Shown here one piece after another: positions 8,070 to 17,369 of a stretch of 64,000 nt of DNA (position 1 is its first letter; every line of letters starts with the position of its first letter). The notes under the pieces are model-generated. The model did no database searches. It was not told the origin of the DNA and saw only the letters and a program-made list of their open reading frames with translations. The DNA is from Acidobacteriaceae bacterium. GTDB taxonomy: Bacteria > Acidobacteriota > Terriglobia > Terriglobales > Acidobacteriaceae. The DNA lies in NCBI GenBank assembly GCA_003134815.1, contig PLCO01000021.1, forward strand, positions 62,001 to 126,000, given 5' to 3'. Position numbers and translations under genes: made by a program.

Positions 8070-9611
8070 ATGAGAATCAATCGCCGGGATTTACTTCAAT
8101 GGATGGGCAGCGCGTGTTCCGCTCTGGCTCTTTCGAAAATTGCGCGACCGCAGTATGCGGCAGCGAAAGGCTCCTTCCTGCCAACCAGAGAATCCTTGCA
8201 AGCGTACAAGATTCCGGACTGGTTCCGTGACGCCAAGTTTGGCATCTGGGCGCATTGGGGACCGCAGTCGGCGATTGAAGACGGCGATTGGTATGCGCGC
8301 AATATGTATGTGCAGGGCCAGCCGCAATATTTGTACCACTGCGAAACCTACGGCCATCCTTCCAAGGTGGGCTACAAGGACTTGGTCAATATCTGGAAAG
8401 CGGAGAAATGGGACCCGGATCATCTGATGGGTCTCTACAAGAAGGCCGGCGCAAAGTATTTTTTCTCGATGGGCGTGCACCACGACAACTTTGATCTGTG
8501 GAACTCGAAGTACCAGCGCTGGAACGCTGTAAACATGGGGCCGAAGAAGGACGTGGTGGGCCTGTGGCAAAAAGCTGCGCGCAATCACGGGCTGCGCTTT
8601 GGCGTCAGCGAGCACTTGTGGATCAGCTATAAATGGTTCGCCGTTAGCCATGGCGCCGACAAGACGGGGCCGCTGGCCGGCGTTTCCTACGACGGCGTCG
8701 ATCCAAAGTACGCCGACCTCTATCACGACGCAGGCTGCGTGCCCTTCATCGACAAGCTGGACTGGAACGACGACGGCATTCCCGACTCATGGCGGCAACA
8801 TTATCTGAATCGCATGACGGACCTCATCGATAAGTATCACCCCGACATTCTCTACACCGATGGTCACCTTCCCTTCGAGGAATACGGCCGCAAGATGGTG
8901 GCTTACCTTTATAACGAAAGCGCGCGGTTGAATGGCGGCAGAGTCGAAGCGGTGTACACGAGCAAGGAACAATCCGACTGCGCGATTGGAACTTGCGCTC
9001 TGGACCATGAGCGCGGCGTGGCGGATGGGATCGCGGAAAATCCCTGGCAAACCGATACATGCATCGGTCAGTGGCACTATAGGCGAGGCATCAAGTACAA
9101 AACACCCAAGAAGGTGATCGATTTGCTCACCGACATTGTGAGCAAAAATGGCAACCTGCTGTTGAATTTCCCACTGCCCAACTCGGGCCAACTGGACTTC
9201 GAGGAGATGGAGGTGTTGGAAGGCATCACCGAATGGATGCAAATCAACAGTGAAGGCATCTACGCAACGCGTCCCTGGAAGATTTACGGCGAAGGACCTT
9301 CGACCAAAGTAAAAATCGTCACCGGAAATTTCAACGAAGATAAGCAGAAAGATCTTACGGCAGAGGACATTCGCTACACGTCAAAAGGAAGCACAATTTA
9401 CGCGTTCGTCCTCGGCTGGCCCGAAAATGAAGCCGTGGCGCCCGCCCTTGGCCTTGCCAGCCCGCAGCAGCCGGGCAAGATCCTCAAGGTGGAACTACTC
9501 GGGCACACGGGCAACTTGATCTGGAAGCAGGACGACACGGCGCTAAAGATTCAGATGCCTGCGGAAAAGCTTTCCGACATCGGCATCACTTTGAAGGTTG
9601 ATCTGGCGTAG
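8070..9611 (+). CDS. Tat-exported alpha-L-fucosidase, GH29
   Basis: A 513-residue glycoside hydrolase that releases L-fucose from glycans outside the cytoplasm. The start at 8070 is preceded by AGGAAAGGAAG and gives a twin-arginine signal (INRRDLLQWMG, then a hydrophobic stretch to about residue 30). GH29 segments are visible: WFRDAKFGIWAHWGP, GAKYFFSMGVHHDNFDLW, and ILYTDGHLPFEEYG, where the Asp of YTDG sits at the usual nucleophile position. SKNGNLLLNFPL is also characteristic. The C-terminal ~110 residues are the usual beta-sandwich region. The closest link is to the upstream FucU-like gene, which would handle the released sugar. Confidence 0.93.
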   Translation: MRINRRDLLQWMGSACSALALSKIARPQYAAAKGSFLPTRESLQAYKIPDWFRDAKFGIWAHWGPQSAIEDGDWYARNMYVQGQPQYLYHCETYGHPSKVGYKDLVNIWKAEKWDPDHLMGLYKKAGAKYFFSMGVHHDNFDLWNSKYQRWNAVNMGPKKDVVGLWQKAARNHGLRFGVSEHLWISYKWFAVSHGADKTGPLAGVSYDGVDPKYADLYHDAGCVPFIDKLDWNDDGIPDSWRQHYLNRMTDLIDKYHPDILYTDGHLPFEEYGRKMVAYLYNESARLNGGRVEAVYTSKEQSDCAIGTCALDHERGVADGIAENPWQTDTCIGQWHYRRGIKYKTPKKVIDLLTDIVSKNGNLLLNFPLPNSGQLDFEEMEVLEGITEWMQINSEGIYATRPWKIYGEGPSTKVKIVTGNFNEDKQKDLTAEDIRYTSKGSTIYAFVLGWPENEAVAPALGLASPQQPGKILKVELLGHTGNLIWKQDDTALKIQMPAEKLSDIGITLKVDLA

Positions 9612-9649
9612 TCGAGAAATCTCTGAGCTGCCCGCTCTCTCGATTCTTT

Positions 9650-11830
9650 TCAACGGGCGCCTGACGTCACGATGTCCAGGTCCGTTTCGAACTGGAGCTT
9701 CGCGATAATGTCTTCCACTTGCGCGTCTGCCGCGTTGCGCTGCATTTCCAAATCCGCTTCATCCTTTCGCGCCGTCTGGAGCGCATCTTCGGACTGGTTC
9801 AACTCATCCACGAACCTTTTGGCGGCGTCATTGCCCTTCAACGCCGTGAGATTGTCGCGATCGCGCGCCTCGTCGTCGGCCAGCGTCTTCTGTTTTCCCT
9901 GGCTCTCCTGGATTTTGCCATTGATCCCGCTCAGCGTAGACTCGGCATCGATCAGCGGCCGCAGTTTTTCCTCGAGAGCTGGCGAGTACTTACTCACATT
10001 CACGAGGTACTCATCGCGGAACTGGCTCTGGCGGATATCGATCGTTTGCGACAAATTCGCCTTCTCCTTCACGTGCAGGTCCACCGACTGGTGCGGCTCC
10101 ACGGCCACACGAAACCGGTACGAAGTCGCCGTCGTTTCCTCCGGCTTCACATCGGAGTCGAGGTCGGCGCCGCTCTGCCTTGCGTGCTCAACCACCACGG
10201 CGCGCGCTTCGTCGGCGGCATTGGTCACGGCATAGGTGTTCTCGGTGACCTCGCTCGTGGTTTCGACGAGGACTCCTTTCGCGATCGCGATATGGCGCAG
10301 CGTCTGCGTCTGATTCACTACGCCGCGATGCACCTTTACCGCCTGGTCAACGGCATAAGAGAGCAGCCGCTTTTCGCCGGGATGGATCGGATCGAGCAAC
10401 CCCTCGCCGGCAAACTCGCCGTTCTCGAAGATCGAGAAGCTGCCCGAATCGAGCGTAAGCTTCGATTTGTTCTCGAGCCAGATGGCGCGCAGCGGCGTGG
10501 TATCGGTGTCGCTCCACAGCGTCACGTGGGTCGCCGGCAGATCCTGCTGAAGGATGGGAACCATGGCCGACTCGTTCTTATGGATCGTAACCGGCTGTGC
10601 CAGCGCGTACTCGAAAAAGTCGTCGAAGGCGTTGGTGGAAACGTCGCCTTGCTGGATGGCATCGCTCGCGCGGTAAACGCCGCCGCCGTAGCCCGAGCCG
10701 CTTCCGCCGCCCCCACTGCCAAAAGCGGCAGCACCGGGATGCGGAGCCATCAGACCCCCGACGCTCATGTTCCTGCCTGCGGCGTCAACCGTCACAGATT
10801 CCGATGCCGCCTCTGGCGCCGCATACTGCTTCGACGACAATTCCTGCCTATCGAGCGTAGTTTCCGCCGCCTCGTGCGTTTGCGGCGTCGTCTGGGCTTC
10901 GGTCGCAATCGGAATCTCCGGCCGCCGGATGTAGATCGGCTCCGAAAGCGGCTGGATAAAGCTCTGTGGCGCGCCGGCGACGAGCGACAGCTGGACATTT
11001 GTCCAGTCGACGCCCACGGTGTTGTCGACAACCGCCCAGCCCTGCACCGTCGCGTTGCCGTTCGGGTTCGCTGGAAAGACGATGCGATACGTCGACTTCC
11101 ACACCGGCACTTCGCTGATGTAGCTCACCTGGAGTTGCCGCTGGCCTTGGCCGTGGTCTTCAAGAGTAAGGTGACGGCCCTGCTGGTTCTGCGCCGACCC
11201 GATGATCTCAAGATACGACGCAAACTGCTTTTCGAGCGACGGGTCGAGCATGTGAACGCTGAGCGCGTCGGTCAGCTCCGCGGTGCGCAGCGCTCCTTCG
11301 TCGGTCTTGACGATCAGATAGTAGTGATCTGCCGAGGTGTTGCCGTTTTTGTCTGTCACGCCGTGCGATTCGATATTGACGAGCCGTCCGGTGAACGTCG
11401 CGCCTGCTCCCGCCACTTCAACCCGCTGGCCGCGCAGCGCCGTGTAGATTGTTGACGTGTCCGCGTCATCCTTCAGGCCCAGCGCCAGCGACTCCAACTG
11501 CTGCTCGACGGGCGTGGTGGAGTTGTAGCTGACCGAGCTCACTTTTCCGCCCCCGCTGTCGAGCGCCGTCAGCGACTGCAGCACGTCGTTCAACTGCGAA
11601 GACGTGAAATCGATGGCCACGCTCTGGTCGCCGTTGACTTGGCCGGCGTGTTCAAAGTAGCCGACACCGTTCTTGTAGAGCACGACCTTGCGCACCGGCA
11701 GATCGCTAATGGCTCCTGGCGTCGCGCTCGCCGCCGTGGGCGCTGGTTTCACCGCGGGATGATTGGGTGATTGGGCTGCGAGAGGAACGGCAACAAATGC
11801 GATCAGAACTGCGCGAAACACACGGTGCAT
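9650..11830 (-). CDS. Secreted DUF4139-domain protein
   Basis: A 726-residue exported protein of unknown function. The start at 11830 follows AAGGAG by a few bases and gives a signal peptide (HRVFRAVLIAFVAVPLAAQ). The N-terminal part has VRKVVLYKNGVGYFEHAG, and the middle to C-terminal part carries the DUF4139 beta region with VSYISEVPVWKSTYRI and TLDSGSFSIFENGEFAGEGLLDP. A glycine-rich low-complexity loop lies around residues 370-390. The last ~90 residues form a coiled coil rich in Lys, Glu, Gln and Asp. Related proteins occur in bacteria with complex envelopes; no reaction is known. It converges on the fucosidase gene with a 38-base gap. Confidence 0.82.
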   Translation of the reverse strand: MHRVFRAVLIAFVAVPLAAQSPNHPAVKPAPTAASATPGAISDLPVRKVVLYKNGVGYFEHAGQVNGDQSVAIDFTSSQLNDVLQSLTALDSGGGKVSSVSYNSTTPVEQQLESLALGLKDDADTSTIYTALRGQRVEVAGAGATFTGRLVNIESHGVTDKNGNTSADHYYLIVKTDEGALRTAELTDALSVHMLDPSLEKQFASYLEIIGSAQNQQGRHLTLEDHGQGQRQLQVSYISEVPVWKSTYRIVFPANPNGNATVQGWAVVDNTVGVDWTNVQLSLVAGAPQSFIQPLSEPIYIRRPEIPIATEAQTTPQTHEAAETTLDRQELSSKQYAAPEAASESVTVDAAGRNMSVGGLMAPHPGAAAFGSGGGGSGSGYGGGVYRASDAIQQGDVSTNAFDDFFEYALAQPVTIHKNESAMVPILQQDLPATHVTLWSDTDTTPLRAIWLENKSKLTLDSGSFSIFENGEFAGEGLLDPIHPGEKRLLSYAVDQAVKVHRGVVNQTQTLRHIAIAKGVLVETTSEVTENTYAVTNAADEARAVVVEHARQSGADLDSDVKPEETTATSYRFRVAVEPHQSVDLHVKEKANLSQTIDIRQSQFRDEYLVNVSKYSPALEEKLRPLIDAESTLSGINGKIQESQGKQKTLADDEARDRDNLTALKGNDAAKRFVDELNQSEDALQTARKDEADLEMQRNAADAQVEDIIAKLQFETDLDIVTSGAR

Positions 11831-12049
11831 ATCTTCTCCTTGGGGCACGGCGATACCGGCCCCCGATTATAGAACGGGAGCGCCTGCCAACCTTGCAGAA
11901 AGATTTCTGTCTTCTTTTGACTCCGCCGTAGCGAAAAAGGTTCCCAGGTTCTCACATGTCCCTGAGATTTCGCCGTCACAGACAGACCGGCTGGCATGCG
12001 GCACAACGGGAGGCTTGGCACGGCGCGCCAGTGCGCGATGGCCGATTGA

Positions 12050-12538
12050 TCATGCAGGCAGGCTTGCAATTTTGCGCAGTTGAGCGAGGTGATTGAGGTC
12101 GTGGCCGGCCATGGTTTCGACGACTGCCTGAAAGGTCATGGTTCCGCGCTCGGGATGCGTCATCATTCGTTCCGCTGCGCCAGGCAACGCATCGCGAATC
12201 AATCGCAGATTCCAGTTGCGCAACGCTGAGAAGGTTGCGAGCGCCTCGGCCGCGGGAATGCCTGAGTAGGTCGCGGCCCACCTGTCCTGATCGAAGGGCT
12301 GGATGGTCGGCCCGTCTTCGGCGAGCGTTTGACGAAAGCGAAATCCGAAGACGATCTCGCAGTCGGCGAGGTGACACACGATTTCTGCCGCGCTCCATTT
12401 GCCGGGGGCCGGCGGAAGGCTGGTCCGGTTTGGGCCGATTGCTTTGAGACACTCGGCGATAGCGGCGGCGGTCGACGCCAGAATCGCGTCGATCGGCCGT
12501 CCATCAAGGAAGCTCTCGTACGGGTTGAGTTGGCTCAT
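12050..12538 (-). CDS. DinB-family protein
   Basis: A 162-residue four-helix-bundle protein of the DinB/YfiT type. The three expected metal-ligand histidines are seen in EIVCHLADCE, and in MAGHDLNHLAQL near the C-terminus. WSAAEIVCHLADCE after a proline-containing lead is the family hallmark. Members include thiol-dependent S-transferases, but the exact reaction is unknown here. The ATG at 12538 has AGGAGA about eight bases upstream. It is a lone gene flanked by the DUF4139 and DUF695 genes on the same strand. Confidence 0.82.
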   Translation of the reverse strand: MSQLNPYESFLDGRPIDAILASTAAAIAECLKAIGPNRTSLPPAPGKWSAAEIVCHLADCEIVFGFRFRQTLAEDGPTIQPFDQDRWAATYSGIPAAEALATFSALRNWNLRLIRDALPGAAERMMTHPERGTMTFQAVVETMAGHDLNHLAQLRKIASLPA

Positions 12539-12628
12539 TGCACTTGTCTCCTGAAAGAGATTTCAAGCGAGGAACAATCGAGAACGCTTTTATGCCCAAA
12601 GCCCGGAATTCGGAAAAAGACTGCTGTG

Positions 12629-13084
12629 TCATTTGAAAAGACGAAAATATACTCGCCAGTCCTTGTCCTGCTGGATCATTAGCTGGACTTCATGCGAGGT
12701 AACGCCGCTTTTTAGCCGTTCAAACTTCTGCTTCACCTGTTCCGGAGAAAGGGTATACAACACAAATTCGCGCATTCCGTTGGTCGAGATCGCAGCAACA
12801 TACAAGGACTCCCTCTCAGTCTCGAATAAGTCGCAAATCGAGTCCTCAATGGAGTCCAACTCGCCGCTCTCTATTGAAGAAGGCAGTCCGGTCGGCCCCG
12901 GCGCGTGCAAGGGCACCGCAATTCCGAACTGATGCTCATATCCGATGACGCCCCTGAATTTACGATACCCGGCGTTCGCCCGAACGATTATGGGTTTGCC
13001 ATTGTGTTCCCCTTGCGACACCGACCATGCATCGTCAATCGGCAAATCCTCAGCCTTTAGCGCCCTTTTCTCGAATGGCCACAT
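12629..13084 (-). CDS. DUF695-domain protein
   Basis: A 151-residue soluble protein of unknown function. The body fits DUF695: WSVSQGEHNGKPIIVRANAG, the acidic ELDSIEDSICDLFE helix, the strand with STNGMREFVLYTL, and the C-terminal DKDWRVYFRLF. I chose the ATG at 13084 (WPFEKRALK follows), with AAAGGAA upstream; an in-frame ATG at 13105 would add seven residues. No partner gene is evident. Confidence 0.78.
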   Translation of the reverse strand: MWPFEKRALKAEDLPIDDAWSVSQGEHNGKPIIVRANAGYRKFRGVIGYEHQFGIAVPLHAPGPTGLPSSIESGELDSIEDSICDLFETERESLYVAAISTNGMREFVLYTLSPEQVKQKFERLKSGVTSHEVQLMIQQDKDWRVYFRLFK

Positions 13085-13414
13085 TGCGAGCAGAGTTCCT
13101 TTCATGGAATGTTACTGAATAAGTATCCTTCAACAGGAAGGGCGGAAGGTTCTTCAGCTTCTTCAGTGTTCAAATCGGCCCGACCAGTTCGCCCTCTAAC
13201 GACGATTTGCCTTAAACGCCCGGCATCGGCGATACTTAGGTGTTGTGATGTGTGCGGCCGGGCGCATCTGCGTGGCCGTTGTTGTGCCGGAACCCCTGCG
13301 CATGGCTCGCTCCGCGGGTGGATGCAGGACAGGAATCCGGCCGGGAAAACTGCCCGGACCACTTCACTCAAGATCAAAAGGCAAGTTTAGAAAACCGAAA
13401 GGAAATGGTTCATC
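13085..13414. other. Gap before rpsP, leader region
   Basis: About 330 bases between the divergent DUF695 and rpsP genes. It must hold the rpsP promoter and leader; CGATACTTAG near 13230 could be a -10 region, but I find no good -35 at proper spacing. No gene is recognisable. Confidence 0.4.
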
Positions 13415-13768
13415 GTGGTTATGATTCGTTTGGCGCGTTTCGGCGCCCCCAAAAAGCCTTATTACCGCATCGTCGTCATCGAGAAGGACCGTGCCCGCAA
13501 TGGCCGCTCGATCGAGGTTGTCGGCACCTACAATCCTCGCACCAACCCGGCAACAGTCGACCTGAAGCAAGAGCGGATCGCGTACTGGCGCAGCAAGGGC
13601 GCGCAGCTTTCGCTGAGGATGGCAAAGATCGTGGCCATGCCAGCTTCGGGTACCGGGGCTGCGAGCACATCCGCTTCGAGCCCATCGGCCGAGGCCACAG
13701 CCGCTGAAATCGCAGTTCCAGCCGCAGTTCCAGCCGCGGTTCTGGCCGCCGATCCCGCCGTAGCCTGA
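13415..13768 (+). CDS. rpsP: 30S ribosomal protein S16
   Basis: A component of the small ribosomal subunit that binds 16S rRNA and helps assembly. The N-terminus MIRLARFGAPKKPYYRIVV and the segment NGRSIEVVGTYNP are diagnostic. The C-terminal third of the core departs from the norm: GAQ is followed by LSLRMAKIV rather than the common P-S/T-x-x-V pattern, and a ~40-residue Ala/Ser/Pro-rich tail follows, giving 117 residues against the usual 80-90. The GTG at 13415 or the ATG two codons later may start the gene; AAAGGAA lies upstream. It heads the classic rpsP-khpA-rimM series. Confidence 0.93.
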   Translation: MVMIRLARFGAPKKPYYRIVVIEKDRARNGRSIEVVGTYNPRTNPATVDLKQERIAYWRSKGAQLSLRMAKIVAMPASGTGAASTSASSPSAEATAAEIAVPAAVPAAVLAADPAVA

Positions 13769-13933
13769 TGTCTTCAATTTTCACGGGACGCAACGCCGCG
13801 AGTTAGCTTGCAGATTTTTGCTCGCAGCGGGATTCAAGTGTTACTATTCGCGCACAAGATCAAGGCGACAAAAGCCCCAACGCAAAAGGTCGGGGCGCGA
13901 TAGATCAGGACACGCTAAGTCTGGGGTACGATC

Positions 13934-14203
13934 ATGACCCAAGTGGAAATGGCGCAAGTAGACGAACTTGTTCGCGAGATTGCGCGGGCTCTGGTGGACG
14001 AGCCTGGCGCGGTGGAAGTGGAAGCCGTGAACCGGGGCGAAAATACGGTTCTCAACCTCCGCGTGGCGGCGCGAGATGTGGGCAAAGTGATCGGCAAGCA
14101 GGGGCGCACGGCGCGCTCGGTGCGCACAATCCTGGGCGCTGTGAGCATGAAGCTCCACCACCGCTACACGCTCGACATTCTGGAAGAGGACGACGAGGAG
14201 TAG
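13934..14203 (+). CDS. khpA: KH-domain RNA-binding protein KhpA
   Basis: An 89-residue single-KH-domain protein. The KH GxxG loop is GKVIGKQGRTARSVRTIL at residues ~53-70, and the leading helix LVREIARALVDEP fits the family. KhpA proteins bind RNA and are linked to ribosome biogenesis and cell-size control in other bacteria. Its position between rpsP (165 bases upstream) and rimM (54 bases downstream) is the standard genomic context. The acidic end EEDDEE is normal. Confidence 0.92.
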   Translation: MTQVEMAQVDELVREIARALVDEPGAVEVEAVNRGENTVLNLRVAARDVGKVIGKQGRTARSVRTILGAVSMKLHHRYTLDILEEDDEE

Positions 14204-14257
14204 CATGGCTTTCGCTTTCGCCTCCGCCGGCGTCGTCTTTCGTGGCCGGAGGTAGCC

Positions 14258-14875
14258 GTGCCGGCACCGGGCGATGCGCAGACTGAGGCGTGGGTTTGGC
14301 TGGCGCGGATTCGTCGTCCGCAAGGCCGCAAGGGCGAGGTCTTCGCCGAGATTCTCACTGACTTTCCTGACAAGTTTGCCGAACGGCGGCAGCTTTGGCT
14401 GCTACCACCGGACGTGTCTGCGCAGGCAGGCGCGGCGGCGGCGGCGGGCGCGCGACCGGCTGCGCAAGCGCCGCGACAAGTGGAACTCGAGAACCATTGG
14501 CTGCACAAGGGCGGCGTGGTGCTGCACTTTGCCGGAGTCACTTCGATTTCGGAAGCCGAGACGCTGGCTGGACTGATCGTTGCGATTCCGCGTGCGGAGC
14601 GGGCGGAGTTGAGCGAGGACGCAATCTACATTGGCGACCTGATCGGCTGCGCGCTTGTGGATGTGGCCGGCGCTGAGGCTGTTGCTGTTGGCGCGATCGA
14701 GGATGTGGACCGGAGCGGGGGAGCTGCGCCGCTGCTGGTGGTCCGCGGCGCGAAGGGCGAAGTGCTGGTTCCGTTTGCGAAGAGCTTTCTGCGCAAGATC
14801 GATCTCACGGCGAAGCGCGTGGAGATGGAGTTGCCGGAAGGGTTGGTTGATTTGAGCAAGGCCGAAGAGGCGTGA
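14258..14875 (+). CDS. rimM: Ribosome maturation factor RimM
   Basis: RimM binds S19 and aids 30S head maturation. The 205-residue product has the N-terminal barrel (WVWLARIRRPQGRKGEVFAEILTDFP) and the C-terminal PRC barrel (IYIGDLIGCALVD... LLVVRGAKGEVLVPFAKSFL). An Ala-rich insertion near residues 55-70 lengthens the first domain. The GTG at 14258 is favoured by GGAGG five bases upstream. It follows khpA on the same strand but the usual next gene, trmD, is 3.7 kb away. Confidence 0.92.
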   Translation: MPAPGDAQTEAWVWLARIRRPQGRKGEVFAEILTDFPDKFAERRQLWLLPPDVSAQAGAAAAAGARPAAQAPRQVELENHWLHKGGVVLHFAGVTSISEAETLAGLIVAIPRAERAELSEDAIYIGDLIGCALVDVAGAEAVAVGAIEDVDRSGGAAPLLVVRGAKGEVLVPFAKSFLRKIDLTAKRVEMELPEGLVDLSKAEEA

Positions 14876-14923
14876 AGCCTAGCGGAGAAGCGCCGGGAAA
14901 ATCGAGTGGCGCTCAATTCCCCT

Positions 14924-15553
14924 TTATTGAAACGCAAGTGGCTTCCATGCGCCGCTGTCTTTAAGCGCGAGTTGGATTGGGCGCGGCGCGCCTTTGGGCG
15001 GGACCGTGACTTCGATCCATAATTCGGGCCCCGGCTGGAGTTCCTGGCCGGGCCGGAGTTCGGGGCCGGGCTGGAGCGAAAGCGGACTCTTCGCGGTGTC
15101 GGCGATGTAGAAGTCGACGGGATCGGCGAGGCGCATCTGGTCGCAGGGCGCGCTGGGTGAGGCTGAGATCTCCTCGCCATTTGTGGAATCTTCCTGGCCT
15201 TCGATCCGCAGGGCGACGAGCTTGTTGTTTTCAACTTTCAGGTTGGCGCGGAATTCGACTGGCTGCGGGCGCAGAACGTACGGGCCGGGCTTGACGGCGC
15301 CGTTCACGTCGCGCGGGAAGGTGGCGAGCTTGGCCGAGGGCAACGTGCTTTGGCACCCGTCGACGGTGAGCTGGAGCGAGAGGTAGCGGCCGCGCATGGG
15401 AAGATCGGGATCGATGGCGGCAGCGCGGGTCCAGACGCGCGGGCAACGCCAGCGCTGATAGAGATATTTGCCGGCGACGGCGGAGACGGCGAGCAACTGG
15501 AAGAGCAGCAGCGCAACGGAGACGCCGGAGAGCGTGAAGCGACCGATCTTCAT
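14924..15553 (-). CDS. GDYXXLXY-type membrane-anchored protein
   Basis: A 209-residue protein with one N-terminal membrane segment (residues ~8-30) and an extracytoplasmic body. The motif MRGRYLSLQL corresponds to the GDYxxLxY motif of a family that accompanies DUF2157 proteins. A short internal repeat, LQPGPELRPGQELQPGPEL, occurs near residues 160-180. It overlaps the upstream DUF2157 gene by four bases (ATGA), so the two are translationally coupled. Function is unknown; joint action at the inner membrane is inferred. Confidence 0.75.
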   Translation of the reverse strand: MKIGRFTLSGVSVALLLFQLLAVSAVAGKYLYQRWRCPRVWTRAAAIDPDLPMRGRYLSLQLTVDGCQSTLPSAKLATFPRDVNGAVKPGPYVLRPQPVEFRANLKVENNKLVALRIEGQEDSTNGEEISASPSAPCDQMRLADPVDFYIADTAKSPLSLQPGPELRPGQELQPGPELWIEVTVPPKGAPRPIQLALKDSGAWKPLAFQ

Positions 15554-16803
15554 TGCCCACCTCCAGTGACATTTTTCGGGGTCACGATTCTCGGGGTGGC
15601 GTCGGCTGCGGCGGCGATCTGGCCCGGCGGTTTGGCCGGAGCCATGCGCGCGAGGATGCGGCGGCGCATCTTCTCGAGTGCCCAGCCACCGGCGAGAAAG
15701 AGAATGCCGAGGCCGATGAGGCCGAGCGAGCGGTTGAACTTGCTCATGATGTCACTCGAATAGAACCACATGACGGAAGCGGCGAAGCCGACGATGCCGA
15801 GATTGACGAGTGCGCGCGATGCGAGGCGCACGCCCCACCCGCAGAGGAAGACGGCGAAGACGGCGACGAGAAGATAGGCAAGGAACGTTGAATCGGTGCG
15901 AATCCAGATGGCCTTGATACCGTTGGGCGTGGTGTAGCTTTCGGTGAACGTGCGATAGCACCAAGGCAGAGCGAGGCAGAAGGCAATGGAAGCGGCAATG
16001 GGAACGAGGCCCTTGTGGCCGTGGAATGCGGCGATGAGGAGCGGGATTGCTGCGATCGCGATCCAGGCCAAGACGCGCGTGCCGAAGGGGATGAAGGTCT
16101 GATTGGCTGACCACGACTCCCAGGCCGACAGCATCATCACGATGCCGGAGACCGCTCCAACGATACCGACAGCGAAGAGAATTCCCTGCACTGCTCGGCG
16201 GCGCGAGTTGAGGAAGAACGTGATGTCGAGAAGAGCCCATACGAAGCAGAGGCGACCCATGTAGACGCTGTCGCCGATGTGGCCGTTCATGCGGAAACCG
16301 AGCTCGCAGAAGATCCAGGCCGGGACGAGGAGAAGCGCGAGCGTTTGCTGCGCCTGATCGCGGAGCAGCATCCAGCCGGCGAGAGCGGCGAGCGCCCAGA
16401 GAAGAATGGCGGCGGGCCAGTGCTCCTGAATGTTGAAGATCTGGCCGACGAGCGCGATGGCCGCGCCGGTCGAGACGGTTCCGACGGCGTGGAGCGCGGA
16501 AGAGAGGGCAAGATTATTGGGTCGCGCGAAACCTCCGGCGATGTGAAAAGCGGCGGCCATTGCGATGACGAGCGAGAAGCGAGCGCCGGGACCGATCTGG
16601 TCCCAATGAGCGGAGACAAAGAGCACCACGCCGCAGGCGAGCAGGATTGCGCCGAGGATGAGGGCGGTGACTCCCTGCCATTTGAGACCGGGACTGTCTT
16701 TAGGCGCGGACTGAGCCTCGTGCGCGCGGATGCGGGCAGCGGTCGCGGCGTCGAGGACGCCGGCGGATTGCCAGCGCGTCAGGAGCGATTCAATGTCGGG
16801 CAT
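15550..16803 (-). CDS. DUF2157 multi-pass membrane protein
   Basis: A 417-residue integral membrane protein. The first ~55 residues form a soluble helical domain (IESLLTRWQSAGVLDAATA) typical of DUF2157, followed by about ten to twelve hydrophobic segments starting at GVTALILGAILLACGVVLFVSAHW. No enzymatic motif is visible. It is coupled by an ATGA overlap to the GDYXXLXY gene, a pairing seen in many bacteria. The function is not known. This two-gene unit is inserted on the opposite strand between rimM and trmD. Confidence 0.85.
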   Translation of the reverse strand: MPDIESLLTRWQSAGVLDAATAARIRAHEAQSAPKDSPGLKWQGVTALILGAILLACGVVLFVSAHWDQIGPGARFSLVIAMAAAFHIAGGFARPNNLALSSALHAVGTVSTGAAIALVGQIFNIQEHWPAAILLWALAALAGWMLLRDQAQQTLALLLVPAWIFCELGFRMNGHIGDSVYMGRLCFVWALLDITFFLNSRRRAVQGILFAVGIVGAVSGIVMMLSAWESWSANQTFIPFGTRVLAWIAIAAIPLLIAAFHGHKGLVPIAASIAFCLALPWCYRTFTESYTTPNGIKAIWIRTDSTFLAYLLVAVFAVFLCGWGVRLASRALVNLGIVGFAASVMWFYSSDIMSKFNRSLGLIGLGILFLAGGWALEKMRRRILARMAPAKPPGQIAAAADATPRIVTPKNVTGGGQ

Positions 16804-17369
16804 AGTGGCTGGCTGAAATCATAGTTCGCAAGAGTTGCCGCGAGGGGCCGATTTGGGGCGAAAAAGGGCCGTTTTGGTGTGAAAAATCGACAAAAATCGC
16901 AAAAAATCGATGCGGTTTTTGAAGCATATTTGTTGATTACAAACGAGTTATTATCGTTTTTCTCCTTCCAAAGTGTATAAAATCACTGCCTATTCAATTT
17001 CTGCGCTCTTTCGAGGCGTCAAAACCGTGCAAAGTGGACCTTCGACGGCGAGCGAGCTGGCCGAGAACATGAGCGAGCGGGTGGTCTCGGCCACCTAAGA
17101 CAAGTGTAGAGAGTTGGCAGAAATGATCGGCAAACTTCGCGGAAAAATTTTGGGCCGTCAACTTGCGTGATTGCAATAGTTGCGGCGTGAGAGCCGGGAG
17201 GGCTGCTCTTGACATGAAACTACAGATGGTCGCGAGGCTCTACATAAGCGCGGTGCGGTGCGCCGGGCATGCGATCATAAGTTTCGAAAAGGCGGGGCGA
17301 GAGCCACCACAGCGAACAGAAATCACTCGCGGGGATCGTTCACCGGGAACCCCGGAAAAGGCAACGGAC
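16804..17369. other. AT-rich intergenic region between divergent genes
   Basis: About 370-560 bases depending on the rhomboid start. The part 16870-17000 is much richer in A+T than its surroundings and has three AAAAATCG words close together (16881-16911) followed by runs of A and T. Promoters for the divergent DUF2157 and rhomboid genes are expected here, but I cannot assign specific -35 and -10 boxes with confidence. Confidence 0.45.

Noticed and set aside
9719-11455. A 578-codon open frame on the plus strand opposite the DUF4139 gene
   Set aside because: The minus-strand frame has a signal peptide, a ribosome site and known domain motifs; the plus-strand frame is Arg- and Leu-rich with no motifs and is a by-product of GC-rich codon use.
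13600-13660. Frameshift in rpsP where the GAQ motif departs from the norm
   Set aside because: The residues LSLRMAKIV still follow the usual hydrophobic spacing and the frame continues to a normal stop, so divergence is more likely than a double frameshift.
17163-17369. N-terminal extension of the rhomboid gene
   Set aside because: The residues lack protein-like features and relatives begin near the IPLxD motif; the region is better treated as leader DNA.
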